A DNA stretch of 64,000 bases, taken from positions 364,910 to 428,909 of the forward strand of contig JAOTRX010000004.1 in the NCBI GenBank assembly GCA_030247675.1, read 5' to 3'. The stretch is from Desulforhopalus sp. GTDB taxonomy: Bacteria > Desulfobacterota > Desulfobulbia > Desulfobulbales > Desulfocapsaceae. Below are positions 34,188 to 43,528 of the stretch, piece after piece (position 1 is the stretch's first letter; the number at the start of each line of letters is the position of its first letter). A program made the position numbers and the translations under genes. The notes below the pieces were generated by a model. That model did not search any database, was not told the DNA's origin, and worked only from the letters and a program-made list of their open reading frames with translations.

Positions 34188-35015
34188 ATGCAAAGACAAA
34201 TAAGTATCATCATGCTGGCCGGATTGGTTGTCGGCTTATCGGCTTTATCTGCTTTAGCGGTGCAAGGCGATGCATGCCCTTGTTCTGACAAGACTGTCCC
34301 TGCTTTGCCTCCTGATCTCTTGGAAAATCCCAGGGCACAGGCTGTAATTGACGACAAAGCAACCAGGAATGCTATGGATACGGCAAGAGAGCTGGCTAAG
34401 ACCATGACTATTCCTGAAAATATCCATAAAGAGGCAGGAATAAAAGCAGCCCAAAAGACCAATGCTGATTTCAGGAAGCCCGAATTTCAGCAGAAAATAG
34501 CAGATGAGTTCAACAGGCAGGTAAATTTGTTTATACCTGAAAGCGGGAAAAACAAACAAAAGGAACAGGAAGCAAAAGGCATCCTTCTTGAGACTGAAAA
34601 AGTTTATCTCTTCCTGTCCAGCTCCATCCCAGAGGCATCGTTTCAGGGGTACATGGCCTCTCTCGATGGACTGCCTGAGGTCGTGCCGGTCATGAAGGGA
34701 ATGGTAGGCGGTCTGGGTAAAGAGAACAAAAAAGAGAGAGTAAAATGGTGGAGCAAGGTTCTGAAAAAAGATACCACCTGCGAAAAGACCCCGGAAGAGC
34801 CATGTGACCTGATTAAACCGGCTATTTCGATCAAACCCGCACTCTTTAATCAGTACAGCATCACCGAAGTTCCAGCCCTGGTCTATGAACGAGGCGATGA
34901 GATTTTTCAAATTCATGGCGATGTGGGCATTGTTACCCTCTTGGAAAAAGTTAATCAGGAAGCCAAAAGCCCAAGTTTAACTGCTTTTATAGCCAAGGTC
35001 AGGGGAAACCGCTAA
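34188..35015 (+). CDS. trbC: TrbC, F-type pilus assembly protein
   Basis: About 275 residues from the ATG at 34188, one base after the traU stop. A signal helix (IIMLAGLVVGLSALSALAV) is followed by a helical N-half and a C-terminal TrbC domain (YLFLSSSIPEASFQGYMASL and EVVPVMKGMVGGLG) with a thioredoxin-like fold. It acts with TraW. It is the last gene before the replication segment, and the 220 bases after it hold an open but startless frame (about 35020-35185). Confidence 0.88.
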   Translation: MQRQISIIMLAGLVVGLSALSALAVQGDACPCSDKTVPALPPDLLENPRAQAVIDDKATRNAMDTARELAKTMTIPENIHKEAGIKAAQKTNADFRKPEFQQKIADEFNRQVNLFIPESGKNKQKEQEAKGILLETEKVYLFLSSSIPEASFQGYMASLDGLPEVVPVMKGMVGGLGKENKKERVKWWSKVLKKDTTCEKTPEEPCDLIKPAISIKPALFNQYSITEVPALVYERGDEIFQIHGDVGIVTLLEKVNQEAKSPSLTAFIAKVRGNR

Positions 35016-35237
35016 GTCAGTTTGAATTAAAAAGACCTCTACGATTAGAGCAAGATGTCAAAGCTCTGGTTCACAGCGGAGATTCTGCCATTATCGGACC
35101 ACACGCAGTGGCTGTGAAGAGACAAAATAGGCCCAGGACGATTCGGCTTTTCCTTGAGGCGAGGAATGTAACGGCTAACCAATGAAAATCAATTTTGAGT
35201 CATTTAGCGCATCTTCCGGATGCTAAGAAGAAAAGCT

Positions 35238-36071
35238 ATGACCAAAAGTAAATCTCTGCAAATGCTACCTGATAATCTCGAAGACCAGCAACTCCCGACT
35301 TTGCCCGTTCATGCCAATGTTGAGCATGTGGCACCAAACAGTTGTCTGCAATCGGCCCTGTTTGGTTTGATAGAAAAAGGAACGCGAAAATATGTAAAAC
35401 AACAGAAAGTTGCGTCGCTCAATGGAATAGAAATCTGGTACACCGGCGAGCAACTCGACCAGAGTGATCTTGATGTTTTTCTTCACGCTATTCATTTAAC
35501 GACAGACAAAAAAAATATCCAGCCGGGAAATGCCGTGCGCTTTTCGATGAATGGCTTTTTGGCGGCTACCGGTAAGAGTGTCGGTGGTTCCGGTGAAAAA
35601 TGGTTGATGGGTGTCATTGATCGTTTGGCTGCAAATATGGTGTATATCGAAGTCCCTGATGCATATACAGGAAAGCGGAAAATGTACGGCGGCTCGTTAA
35701 TACACGATTTCTACTACGATTACAAAACAGAAACATATTCACTTCGCTTAAACGGTAGTTTAGGTGCACTGTTTGAGCGAGGATGGACATCTGTGCAATG
35801 GGAACAGCGGGTATCGCTGACCAATAATTTATCAAAATGGTTGCATGGTTTTTACAATAGCATGCAAACCATTTTCCCTATGCAGGTGTCCAAATTATTA
35901 GAATTGAGTGGTTCAAGTTGCGGTAGGTTAAGCAATTTTCGAGCAGCTTTGCGACGATCACTTGATAATCTTGTAGAAGTTGGAGCTCTAAAATCCTGGA
36001 CAATAGATAACGAAGACAAGATTCATATCGTTCGTTTTCAGACCAAAAAAGTCATAGAAAAACCAGTTTAA
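35238..36071 (+). CDS. trfA: TrfA-type plasmid replication initiator
   Basis: About 277 residues; I start at 35238, but an ATG at 35220 is also in frame. The protein matches TrfA of broad-host-range IncP plasmids: SALFGLIEKGTRKYVKQQKV, GIEIWYTGEQLDQSDLDVFL, a GKSVGGSGEKWLMGVIDRL helix-turn-helix and SLIHDFYYDYKTETYSLRL. Such proteins bind iterons and open the origin. Tandem iterons begin two bases after its stop codon. It lies inside the transfer operon, which is very unusual, and implies the element can replicate as a plasmid, at least for a time. Confidence 0.88.
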   Translation: MTKSKSLQMLPDNLEDQQLPTLPVHANVEHVAPNSCLQSALFGLIEKGTRKYVKQQKVASLNGIEIWYTGEQLDQSDLDVFLHAIHLTTDKKNIQPGNAVRFSMNGFLAATGKSVGGSGEKWLMGVIDRLAANMVYIEVPDAYTGKRKMYGGSLIHDFYYDYKTETYSLRLNGSLGALFERGWTSVQWEQRVSLTNNLSKWLHGFYNSMQTIFPMQVSKLLELSGSSCGRLSNFRAALRRSLDNLVEVGALKSWTIDNEDKIHIVRFQTKKVIEKPV

Positions 36072-36072
36072 G

Positions 36073-36476
36073 GGTATGGCATAGCGGTAGCAATGAGTAT
36101 GGCATAGCGGTAGCAGTGGGTATGGCATAGCGGTAGCAAGGGGTATGGCATAGCGGTAGCAGTGGGTATGGCATAGCGGTAGCAGTGGGTATGGCATAGC
36201 GGTAGCAATGAGTATGGCGTAGCGGTAGCAAGGGGTATGGCATAGCGGTCGCAAGGGGTATGGCATAACGGTCGCAAGGGTATGGCATAACGGTCGCAAA
36301 GGCATGGGATAGTGGCCGCAAAGGTATGGCATAGCGGTAGCAAAGGCATGGCATAGCGGTAGCAAGGGTATGGCATAGCGGTAGCAAGGGTATGGCATAG
36401 CGGTAGCAAGGTATGGCATAGCGGTAGCAATGAGTATGGCATAACGGTAGCACGACCATGGCATAGCGGTAGCAAT
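36073..36476 (+). repeat. Iteron array, probable vegetative origin (oriV), 18 copies
   Basis: Eighteen direct copies of ATGGCATAGCGGTAGCA, with small variants (ATAACGG, CGGTCGC, GTGGCCGC). The period is 23 bases at first, then 22, then 21, about two helical turns. Iterons of the IncP oriV are 17-mers spaced about 22 bases and bound by TrfA. The TrfA-like gene ends directly before the array, and an AT-rich stretch (36477-36582) that could melt follows it. Long open frames on the minus strand here are only the repeat read as protein. Confidence 0.85.
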
Positions 36477-36582
36477 CTTATTTTTTTAACAATCAAAAAA
36501 AAGCCATAAAACGACATGATATTTTGTGAAGTTAAAGTCAGCAAAAGTTCTTAAAAGATTATTAAAAAGAAAAGAAGAAAGC

Positions 36583-36948
36583 ATGACAGAAAAAACGACA
36601 AAAACTCCTGGTGAAGAAAAAAAACTAACAGCAAAAGCACCAGGAGCAGAAACTCCAAAAACAACTCCCGGCTATCTGGAAATAATTGTCATCACGATTC
36701 TGATCGTTGGTGGTGCGATCTGGGGATACGACCATTTCCTTGCCCAGAAGATTTTGACCTTTGACCTGAGTGGCTATCTGCGGGAGCAAACGGCTTTGAT
36801 AAAAGCAGGTGAAATGACAGAAGAGCAATTCAAATCAAACTTGGACAGGACAGAAGCTCTTCTGAGTGCAAAAGCGGACAAGAGCCGGCATGTCATACTT
36901 TTGAAAGATGTGGTGATGCGAAATGGTAATGAGATTTCTCATGAGTAG
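36583..36948 (+). CDS. trbI: TrbI-like conjugation protein
   Basis: About 121 residues from the ATG at 36583 (AAGAAG ribosome-like site). A Lys/Thr/Pro-rich head leads to a membrane helix (YLEIIVITILIVGGAIWGYD). A periplasmic tail with ALIKAGEMTEEQFKSNLDRT and KADKSRHVILLKDVVMRNG resembles the F-plasmid TrbI family. TrbI is involved in pilus outgrowth and retraction. Its first bases lie just after the AT-rich end of the iteron region. Confidence 0.7.
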   Translation: MTEKTTKTPGEEKKLTAKAPGAETPKTTPGYLEIIVITILIVGGAIWGYDHFLAQKILTFDLSGYLREQTALIKAGEMTEEQFKSNLDRTEALLSAKADKSRHVILLKDVVMRNGNEISHE

Positions 36949-37468
36949 CCGGTTGGCTGGTTTTTTCTTCGGGTTGACTCGCTGGGAAAAAACGGTGGCA
37001 ATGGTTTTTCTCGCTGCCATGTTGCTGGGGTCATTCCTGCCTGGACGGCTCATTGTCGCACTCAGCGATTCGCTCGACCATCGGCTTTTTTTCATGACCG
37101 GGTTCAATCAGGAAAAAATCAAAAATGGCGATTATCTCGTTTTTCAAGAAGACAAAGAAGAAGTGGGAAAACATGCCAAGCCAATGTTGAACAACAGACT
37201 CGATAAGCTGATAAAAAAAGTTGGTTGCGCTCCAGGTGAAACGCTTACCCGTGACGTCCAAGGCCAATTTTTCTGTGAGGGTGTTTTTGTCGGCAAGGCG
37301 TTGGAAGCTGATAGCCTCAAGCGTCCTTTGCCTCAATTTCAATATTCAGGGATTATACCAGAAAAAAACTTCTTCATGATCGGCACGAACCCCCGCAGTT
37401 ACGACAGCAAATATTTTGGCTTTGTTGATGCAGGCAAAATTCTTCATAAGGCTTTACCGCTTTGGTAA
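36941..37468 (+). CDS. S26-family conjugative signal peptidase
   Basis: About 175 residues from the ATG at 36941, overlapping the previous stop. An N-terminal membrane helix is followed by the S26 catalytic set. The Ser region is SDSLDHRLFFM, the Lys region is DKLIKKVGCAPGETL, and the C-terminal box is FFMIGTNPRSYDSKYFGFV. Such enzymes mature pilins or other secreted transfer proteins, as TraF of RP4 and TrhF of related elements do. It should process the TraA-like pilin here. Confidence 0.85.
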   Translation: MSSRLAGFFFGLTRWEKTVAMVFLAAMLLGSFLPGRLIVALSDSLDHRLFFMTGFNQEKIKNGDYLVFQEDKEEVGKHAKPMLNNRLDKLIKKVGCAPGETLTRDVQGQFFCEGVFVGKALEADSLKRPLPQFQYSGIIPEKNFFMIGTNPRSYDSKYFGFVDAGKILHKALPLW

Positions 37469-38397
37469 CCGGCTTTGGTAACAGGATTATTGGTAGTTGG
37501 CTATGTTGCTTACTTCTGGTCATCACCATGACGACAAAGGCCTTGGCCGAAGAGGTTCTTTCGCCGGAACCAGTTTTCTATAAAACCGCCAAAGAAGGTT
37601 GGTTCTGGTATCACGACCCGCCCCCAGGAGTAGCGGAGGAATCTGATAACCATAGCTCAACCATAACACGTGAGGCCGGACCAAAGGCATTTGAGAAGAA
37701 AAATCCGTCGATGGACAAGTACACCATCAAAGAAATTTGGAATTTACATCCAGACGAATTTCAAGGGCTGTTGAATGGAGTGCAGAAAAAAGCGGTACAA
37801 ACCCCGAATGAGAAGAATATTCTGGAATATCTTATCATGCAGGATGTGGCTCGCCGGAAGGCTCTGGCTTATGCCAATGCCTCAAAATTCGTCACTCAAA
37901 AATACAGTGATAAATTCAATATCAATCAGGTTTATCCGACTACGACACCCGGTATATCGGCCAGGGTACAGGAGCAACAAAAGGAAATATCGGGCACCAT
38001 TCTGGCTGCTCGTGAAAATCATGCCTTGCTGTTTTTTGTAGGCCAGGGCTGCGGATTCTGTGATAAGCAGGCGGCAATTCTTACTTATTTTATAGAAAAA
38101 TACGGCTGGCAGATAAAACCCATTGATATCGGCCGGCACAGCACTTTGGCGGCACGGTTTAACATCACTACCACTCCAACCTTGGTTCTCATCAAAAACG
38201 GAACAGAACAATCCATGCCGATAGCAGTCGGGGTAGTGGCCCTATCGGAAATGGAGCGGAAACTGTATCAGGCCATCCGTTATATGGGCGGGGAAACAAA
38301 CATAGATACCTTCCAGACGTATGATTATCAAAAAGGCGGCGCACTTGACCCGGGTGCAATTTTAGAGACGGAAGAACAGCCCTGGAGGGAAAGATGA
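37462..38397 (+). CDS. traF: TraF (F-type), thioredoxin-fold assembly protein
   Basis: 311 residues with a signal segment (WLCCLLLVITMTTKALAEE). The N-half has the family pattern FYKTAKEGWFWYHDPPPG. The C-half is thioredoxin-like with the active site GCGFCDKQ and the cis-Pro in TTTPTLVLIKNG. It is a periplasmic disulfide helper for pilus and core proteins such as TraU. It overlaps the peptidase gene by 7 bases. Confidence 0.9.
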   Translation: MVTGFGNRIIGSWLCCLLLVITMTTKALAEEVLSPEPVFYKTAKEGWFWYHDPPPGVAEESDNHSSTITREAGPKAFEKKNPSMDKYTIKEIWNLHPDEFQGLLNGVQKKAVQTPNEKNILEYLIMQDVARRKALAYANASKFVTQKYSDKFNINQVYPTTTPGISARVQEQQKEISGTILAARENHALLFFVGQGCGFCDKQAAILTYFIEKYGWQIKPIDIGRHSTLAARFNITTTPTLVLIKNGTEQSMPIAVGVVALSEMERKLYQAIRYMGGETNIDTFQTYDYQKGGALDPGAILETEEQPWRER

Positions 38398-39836
38398 TGA
38401 AAAAGATGATCTTAGCTTTATTCGTGAGTTTGCTATGTCCAATATCAGTCCAGGTTGCAGTGGCTGGTTGGGTGGATGATTGGTTGCAACAGAGCAACAC
38501 AACTCAGTCCGGTTATTTTGAGGGGCAACAGCGGGGATATTATTCCGCCGGCAGTTTTTCCGGTCGCTGGAAAAGTACCGCCGATTATCCGGTTACTCTC
38601 GAAATGCCAAAAGTAAAGAGCGGCTGCGGTGGTATTGATGTGTTTATGGGCGGTTTCTCGTTTATGGATTCTGATTATCTGGGTGATAAGCTCCAGGCCA
38701 TCTTGTCAAATGCCGCAGGGGTGGCCTTCGACCTGGCACTTAAAACTCTCTGTGAGCAATGCTCCAACACAATTAAAAACTTTGAGGCTCTATCTGACGC
38801 ACTCAACCAGATGCAGATAGACGAATGTGCAGCAGCTAAATCATTGGTAGGAATTGTCGCCGACGAGAATGGTGTTCGTTCCGGTGAAGAAATGAAGGAA
38901 AGACTCGGTACTGCGGTCAAAGAAAATAAATTAGTCAGCGGTGTATCGGAAATGTGGACAGACCTGACAACAGCAGAACAAGCAAGCGGAGGTGCGGTCT
39001 CATCTGGTGATGTATCCGCTGTAACCTCGGGATGTAACGCAGATGTGCTGGATTTGTTTTTAAACGGTGATTCGATGCTCGCAAATGTTGGAGCCAAAAT
39101 GTCTATACCCGGGCCTCATATTGATCTCATTCGTGGTCTGGTTGGTGATCTCAAATTGTCGGGTGCGGCTGAGGCATATAAAATTTCTTACATGCCGCCC
39201 TGTTCAGAAAATAACACTGATTCGATCAAATCCATTGCCAATGGTGATATTTACCTCAAAAGCTCAGCCGGCCAATGTTCGCAGGTTACTGATGGCAATA
39301 AGGATATGGGAGCGTATGTCAGAACTCAGTTGATGAGTTTAGCCGACAAATTACGCACCAAAGGCACATACACAGCGACGGAGATAGCTTTTATCGACTC
39401 TAATCCGTTGTCTCCATTGCCTATTCTCAAAAGTGCCGTTGGCACCAGGACGGAAGGTGCAACCATAAGCGGCTTGGCCGACATAACCGCTTCTGCTTAC
39501 AGCCTGCAAATGATCTCGGATTTGTATATTCGGGCGGAAATGATTGCCAGAAAAGCCAGAGAAGTTTTGGAAAAAAAGGCTTCGGGGTCGTCTGGTAGCC
39601 CAGACACTTGTGCCGCTGTTATTTTTGCGGAAAATGCCAGCCAGGACCTTTCCCTCATGTTGGAGAAAATCCAACAGTTAAAAGAAGGGGCCAAAGCCAG
39701 TTATATCGCCTCGACATCAGAAATGAATGCCATTTTAAGCTATCTGGATCACATGCAAGACCTTGAAAGCCGGATGAACAAAGAAGTCACCCAGAGGTTT
39801 GGGAAGAATGTGCTCTCAAGGTTTCAATCGAATTGA
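38394..39836 (+). CDS. traH: TraH, pilus assembly protein
   Basis: 480 residues, near normal. A signal peptide (LFVSLLCPISVQVAVAGW) and the TraH patterns QQRGYYSAGSFSGRW, SGCGGIDVFMGGFSFMD and CEQCSNTIKNFEALSDALN are clear. A coiled coil lies near the C-terminus. It acts at the outer side of the channel in pilus biogenesis. It overlaps the traF stop by 4 bases. Confidence 0.9.
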   Translation: MMKKMILALFVSLLCPISVQVAVAGWVDDWLQQSNTTQSGYFEGQQRGYYSAGSFSGRWKSTADYPVTLEMPKVKSGCGGIDVFMGGFSFMDSDYLGDKLQAILSNAAGVAFDLALKTLCEQCSNTIKNFEALSDALNQMQIDECAAAKSLVGIVADENGVRSGEEMKERLGTAVKENKLVSGVSEMWTDLTTAEQASGGAVSSGDVSAVTSGCNADVLDLFLNGDSMLANVGAKMSIPGPHIDLIRGLVGDLKLSGAAEAYKISYMPPCSENNTDSIKSIANGDIYLKSSAGQCSQVTDGNKDMGAYVRTQLMSLADKLRTKGTYTATEIAFIDSNPLSPLPILKSAVGTRTEGATISGLADITASAYSLQMISDLYIRAEMIARKAREVLEKKASGSSGSPDTCAAVIFAENASQDLSLMLEKIQQLKEGAKASYIASTSEMNAILSYLDHMQDLESRMNKEVTQRFGKNVLSRFQSN

Positions 39837-39858
39837 ACCCCGACAGGAGAATGGAAAT

Positions 39859-40464
39859 ATGAAAAAATCAATTTTTCTTTTTTTAATTTTAGCATCCACA
39901 GTTCCCATCCTTAGTTTTGGCGAAAATCCGAATTTTCAGAAAGGGCAAACGACAACCCCACAGATGCGGCAGTATTTTGAAGGTCGAAAGGCTGAATATA
40001 ATCAATACCTGGCTGATTTAGCGGCATACAATCAAGCGATTGCCGATCAACGAGCATGGGACAGCCAAAAAAATCAAGAAGATCAGGCACAACAACAAAA
40101 TCAGGCAAACCAGCAAGCTGCTATAAATCAAAAATCCCAGGAGTGCTCACAATCAGACCCCGCGGAGCAACAGGCATGTCAGCAAGCAGTGACTGACATG
40201 CAAAACCAGATGTTCGGACAGGCCGCAGAGTATGCCGAATACCGCCAAGACCGGGCAGGGACAAGGCCGGTTGTGGGCCAGCAACCAACTTTTCACGATA
40301 ATACCGCCGAACTCGCCAAGGCGTACATTTTTGCTGAAAATCAGGTGTTGGAAGAGAAGGTTGATATCGTTGGTGCAAGAAATATGAAAGATGAAAAAGG
40401 AGGAGTAATTAGCAATGAGGAGGATGTCAGGGCCTACTATAACCGTAATTACGGTGCAAAATGA
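39859..40464 (+). CDS. Gln-rich secreted protein of the transfer operon
   Basis: About 201 residues from the ATG at 39859, with ACAGGAGAATGG before it. A signal peptide (FLFLILASTVPILSFGE) is followed by a helical, Gln/Asn/Ala-rich middle (about 60-110, e.g. NQEDQAQQQNQANQQAAINQ) likely to be a coiled coil, and an acidic end. Two cysteines (QECSQSDPAEQQACQQ) may form a disulfide. I do not recognise a family. Its place between traH and traG suggests a structural or pilus-tip role special to this element. Confidence 0.6.
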   Translation: MKKSIFLFLILASTVPILSFGENPNFQKGQTTTPQMRQYFEGRKAEYNQYLADLAAYNQAIADQRAWDSQKNQEDQAQQQNQANQQAAINQKSQECSQSDPAEQQACQQAVTDMQNQMFGQAAEYAEYRQDRAGTRPVVGQQPTFHDNTAELAKAYIFAENQVLEEKVDIVGARNMKDEKGGVISNEEDVRAYYNRNYGAK

Positions 40465-40507
40465 CCACTCTTAGAAAAGTATCTGGCCATTACAATAGTT
40501 GAATCCA

Positions 40508-43486
40508 ATGAAAGAAACTCCTGTCAAATTCCCTGCCATTTCGTGTCTGGTATCTCTGGCTGCAACCATATTCTATGTCACTCCGGCCTTTGCTATGGAC
40601 ATGGAATACTATACCTACGGCGGTTTTGGCCCGATTACCCAAGCCTTTACCCGACTGGCCCTGATCTTCAGTGATGCCGGATACATTGGTTTATTTGCAG
40701 TAGTGACGGTTATGGGCTTTCTTGCAGGGGCCATATCGTGGCTAGTCCAGGTGTCTAGTGGCGGGAAAGCCACCCCTTTAATCTGGACAGTACCTGTTTT
40801 CTTCGGGATAATTCTCTATTTTGGCCTGTTTGTTCCCAAGGGGAATATCACGGTTTATGACCCAACGCTCAATAGATTTCAGACCATTGGTGGAATCCCT
40901 GATGCTGTTGTCTTTACTGCCGGTGTACTGAACAAAATCGAAAGAGGGCTGGTTGAGATTATTGATACAGCCTCCGCTCCCGATTCAGAATATTCCAGAG
41001 GTGCTGGTGGCATAGGTTTCAAAACCTTGGAGTCGGTTAGAAACTCATACATCAAAGATAACCACCTCAGAACAAGTCTGATACGCTATACCAAGGATTG
41101 TGTGACTTTTGAACTGATGCGGCCTGGAACGACTTTATCTCTTGATACTCTCCGCAACGACACCACCGATTTCTTGACTGAACTTGGCAAGGCTGTACAC
41201 CCTGCAATCTATACAGTTTATTATGATTCGACTGAACCAGCCGGTGTAACAAAAACCTGTACCGAAGCATGGAACCTTATCCGGCCAATTTTTCAAAATA
41301 CCACTAATTATGCGGAAGCACTCAGGAAGACCTGCGGCAAGGCTTCTTTTGATTCGGGCAATGCTCTTGAATATACTACCTGTAAAGACCTCATTACCAG
41401 CACCTTGAGATTCACAACGGGGAATACTGTCGTACCGGAGAAGCTCATCCAGCAACGACAAATCTCAGAAATTCTTTATACTTTCTACTATCAGGATGAT
41501 GTAGAAACTGCAATGCTCATGGAGGCAAACCGGAAGATCACCTCGCAAGGTGTTGGTATTGGTATTGCCATGAACGAATGGATACCGATTATCAAGGCGA
41601 TCATGACTGCCATTGCCATTGGCATGATTCCGTTCCTGGCCTTATTCCTGCCGACACCCGTAGTCGGCAAGGCCCTTTCAGCCATGTTCGGCTTTTTCTG
41701 TTTCCTCACCATCTGGGGCATCACTGATGCAGTGGTTCATACTGCGGCAATGGATTACGCACAATACGCCTTTGAAGAGATGCGCCAGTCATCTTTAGGC
41801 GTTTATTCGATGGCTGCTTTTCCTTCATTATCTGAAAAGATGCTGAGCATGTTCGGCATTATCCGCTCGTCGGGTATCATGCTGGCAAGTCTCTTCACCA
41901 TGATGCTGATTAAATTCGGTGGTCATGCCCTGGCAATGATGGCCGGGAGCTTGAGCGGTGCGGTAAGCGGTGCAGGTGGAGCCGCCGGAGCCTTGATGAC
42001 TCCGGAAGGCACTTCAGCGGCCATGAGTCAGCAGCTTAAAGCGTCAGGGAATTTGGAAGGTATGCCACAGCATAGGTTTTCCAACATGGCCTCGGCAGAG
42101 GCTTTCAATAGTGTCCATAGTCCGGTTGGTGGGTACAATTCCTCTATGAACGCCAGGAGAGCATTAGAACAATCAGGGCAAATCCCACAAGGGACTTCGG
42201 ATGCCGACTATGCAGAGATGAAGCATAGCTTTAACCAACAGGCAGGAACAGCAGCCGGTCAAGCATCGGTTTCTCTTGCCCCTGACGGACAAGCGACCCA
42301 GGGCAAAACGAATGCTGTCATGCCAAGTGGTTCTACAATGGCAGGTACAACCTTTGGGGCTGGTGGGGCAGGTGTACAGAATCTTAACGGCGCATGGGGT
42401 AAAGGGAGTTTTACTTCGGACGGTCATGGCGGCACCAATCTCACCTCAGCCAGTATAAATGGGATGTCTCCCATGGCTCTTGCAGAACAGAACGCACATA
42501 TCAATACAGAAAAGGCCGCTCATGCCCTTGGTACAAATGAGAGTTGGGACAAGATGAGGAGCCAGCTGCAAACTGATGGTCATACCAGTGCCGAGTCCCG
42601 TGCCTATAGTGATAAACTGGCTAACGTTGCAGGTGCCGAATGGGGAAGGGTACTCAATGATAAATCCAGTTTCGTTAATAAACTGACTCAAGGCCAACAA
42701 GAGCAAATACAAACCTTTGGGAGTGGAGGCGCTGGATTAAATATCGGAATAAAAGCTGAATCAGGTGGTAGGTATACTATGACAGCGACTGGCGACGAAG
42801 GTAAAGTATTGTCTTTTTCAGTCGATGAATCGACAGCTAATTCAATAAAAGAGGCTGAAAGCACGATGCGTGAAAGAGCTATCACAGAAACCTTTGGTGA
42901 TAGTAAGGGGCTTCAATTTGCAACAAATTTAGCAAGCAGGATTGGTGCGACCGAAGCAGCTTCATATATGAAAGAGGCCAGCAATATGACCCGTACAACC
43001 GAAACTACAGGGACCGATGCTACAACTGCCTTCGTTGGCTGGTATGCAAGTGATCGCTACGGTTCAAGTAGCCCTGAAAATATCGACAAAGCAGGTGCCG
43101 CCCTGAATCATATGGCTACAGGTGGAGCGGCTGGCCTGAATCAATTACAAGACCATCAACAAAGATTCCTAAATAGTGGAAATTATACGTGGGGTGACGG
43201 ACAAGCTCAGGCAAATGCTACTATTAATGCAACCAGAAGTGAGGTCGGCGGAGGAATGGCCAATGTTCAAGGTCAGGTAGCGCCAGGGGCAACTGTCGCC
43301 GGTAGCCGAACGGATAGTATTAACTCAGGTAGTTTTAGTGGCCACCCTGGCGATAATCATGATCCTATAGTAACTCCACAAGAAGAAGGCAATGTAACTC
43401 TTAGAGACATGGAAGATCTTCGAGATTCACGTAATAAAGATTTTGAAGAATTCAGAATGCTGCCTAAAACAGGATCCGTTGAATAG
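40508..43486 (+). CDS. traG: TraG, mating-pair stabilisation and entry exclusion protein
   Basis: About 992 residues from the ATG at 40508 (a TTG three codons earlier is possible). The N-terminal half has several membrane helices (e.g. AGYIGLFAVVTVMGFLAGAI, AIMTAIAIGMIPFLALFLPT). The C-terminal half is hydrophilic, Gly/Ala/Ser/Gln-rich and periplasmic, as in F TraG. That end is the part that recognises exclusion proteins in the recipient. It ends the rightward transfer operon. A T-rich/A-rich inverted repeat follows. Confidence 0.88.
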   Translation: MKETPVKFPAISCLVSLAATIFYVTPAFAMDMEYYTYGGFGPITQAFTRLALIFSDAGYIGLFAVVTVMGFLAGAISWLVQVSSGGKATPLIWTVPVFFGIILYFGLFVPKGNITVYDPTLNRFQTIGGIPDAVVFTAGVLNKIERGLVEIIDTASAPDSEYSRGAGGIGFKTLESVRNSYIKDNHLRTSLIRYTKDCVTFELMRPGTTLSLDTLRNDTTDFLTELGKAVHPAIYTVYYDSTEPAGVTKTCTEAWNLIRPIFQNTTNYAEALRKTCGKASFDSGNALEYTTCKDLITSTLRFTTGNTVVPEKLIQQRQISEILYTFYYQDDVETAMLMEANRKITSQGVGIGIAMNEWIPIIKAIMTAIAIGMIPFLALFLPTPVVGKALSAMFGFFCFLTIWGITDAVVHTAAMDYAQYAFEEMRQSSLGVYSMAAFPSLSEKMLSMFGIIRSSGIMLASLFTMMLIKFGGHALAMMAGSLSGAVSGAGGAAGALMTPEGTSAAMSQQLKASGNLEGMPQHRFSNMASAEAFNSVHSPVGGYNSSMNARRALEQSGQIPQGTSDADYAEMKHSFNQQAGTAAGQASVSLAPDGQATQGKTNAVMPSGSTMAGTTFGAGGAGVQNLNGAWGKGSFTSDGHGGTNLTSASINGMSPMALAEQNAHINTEKAAHALGTNESWDKMRSQLQTDGHTSAESRAYSDKLANVAGAEWGRVLNDKSSFVNKLTQGQQEQIQTFGSGGAGLNIGIKAESGGRYTMTATGDEGKVLSFSVDESTANSIKEAESTMRERAITETFGDSKGLQFATNLASRIGATEAASYMKEASNMTRTTETTGTDATTAFVGWYASDRYGSSSPENIDKAGAALNHMATGGAAGLNQLQDHQQRFLNSGNYTWGDGQAQANATINATRSEVGGGMANVQGQVAPGATVAGSRTDSINSGSFSGHPGDNHDPIVTPQEEGNVTLRDMEDLRDSRNKDFEEFRMLPKTGSVE

Positions 43487-43528
43487 TCTTTTTGAGAAAA
43501 AGAGAACGAAGTAGCCCGTAAGGATCGC

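Noticed and set aside
34254..34916. Minus-strand ORF of 220 codons opposite trbC
   Set aside because: Shadow of the trbC gene, rich in Phe, Leu and Cys; no start signal.
36073..36476. Possible CRISPR array
   Set aside because: The repeats are back to back with only 4-6 variable bases between cores, so there are no spacers. The adjacent TrfA gene explains them as iterons.
35988..36544. Three long minus-strand open frames with repeated LPLCHT and CYRYAIP
   Set aside because: They are the iteron array read in three frames; a repeat whose unit has no stop in those frames gives artificial proteins. No start signals and no natural composition.
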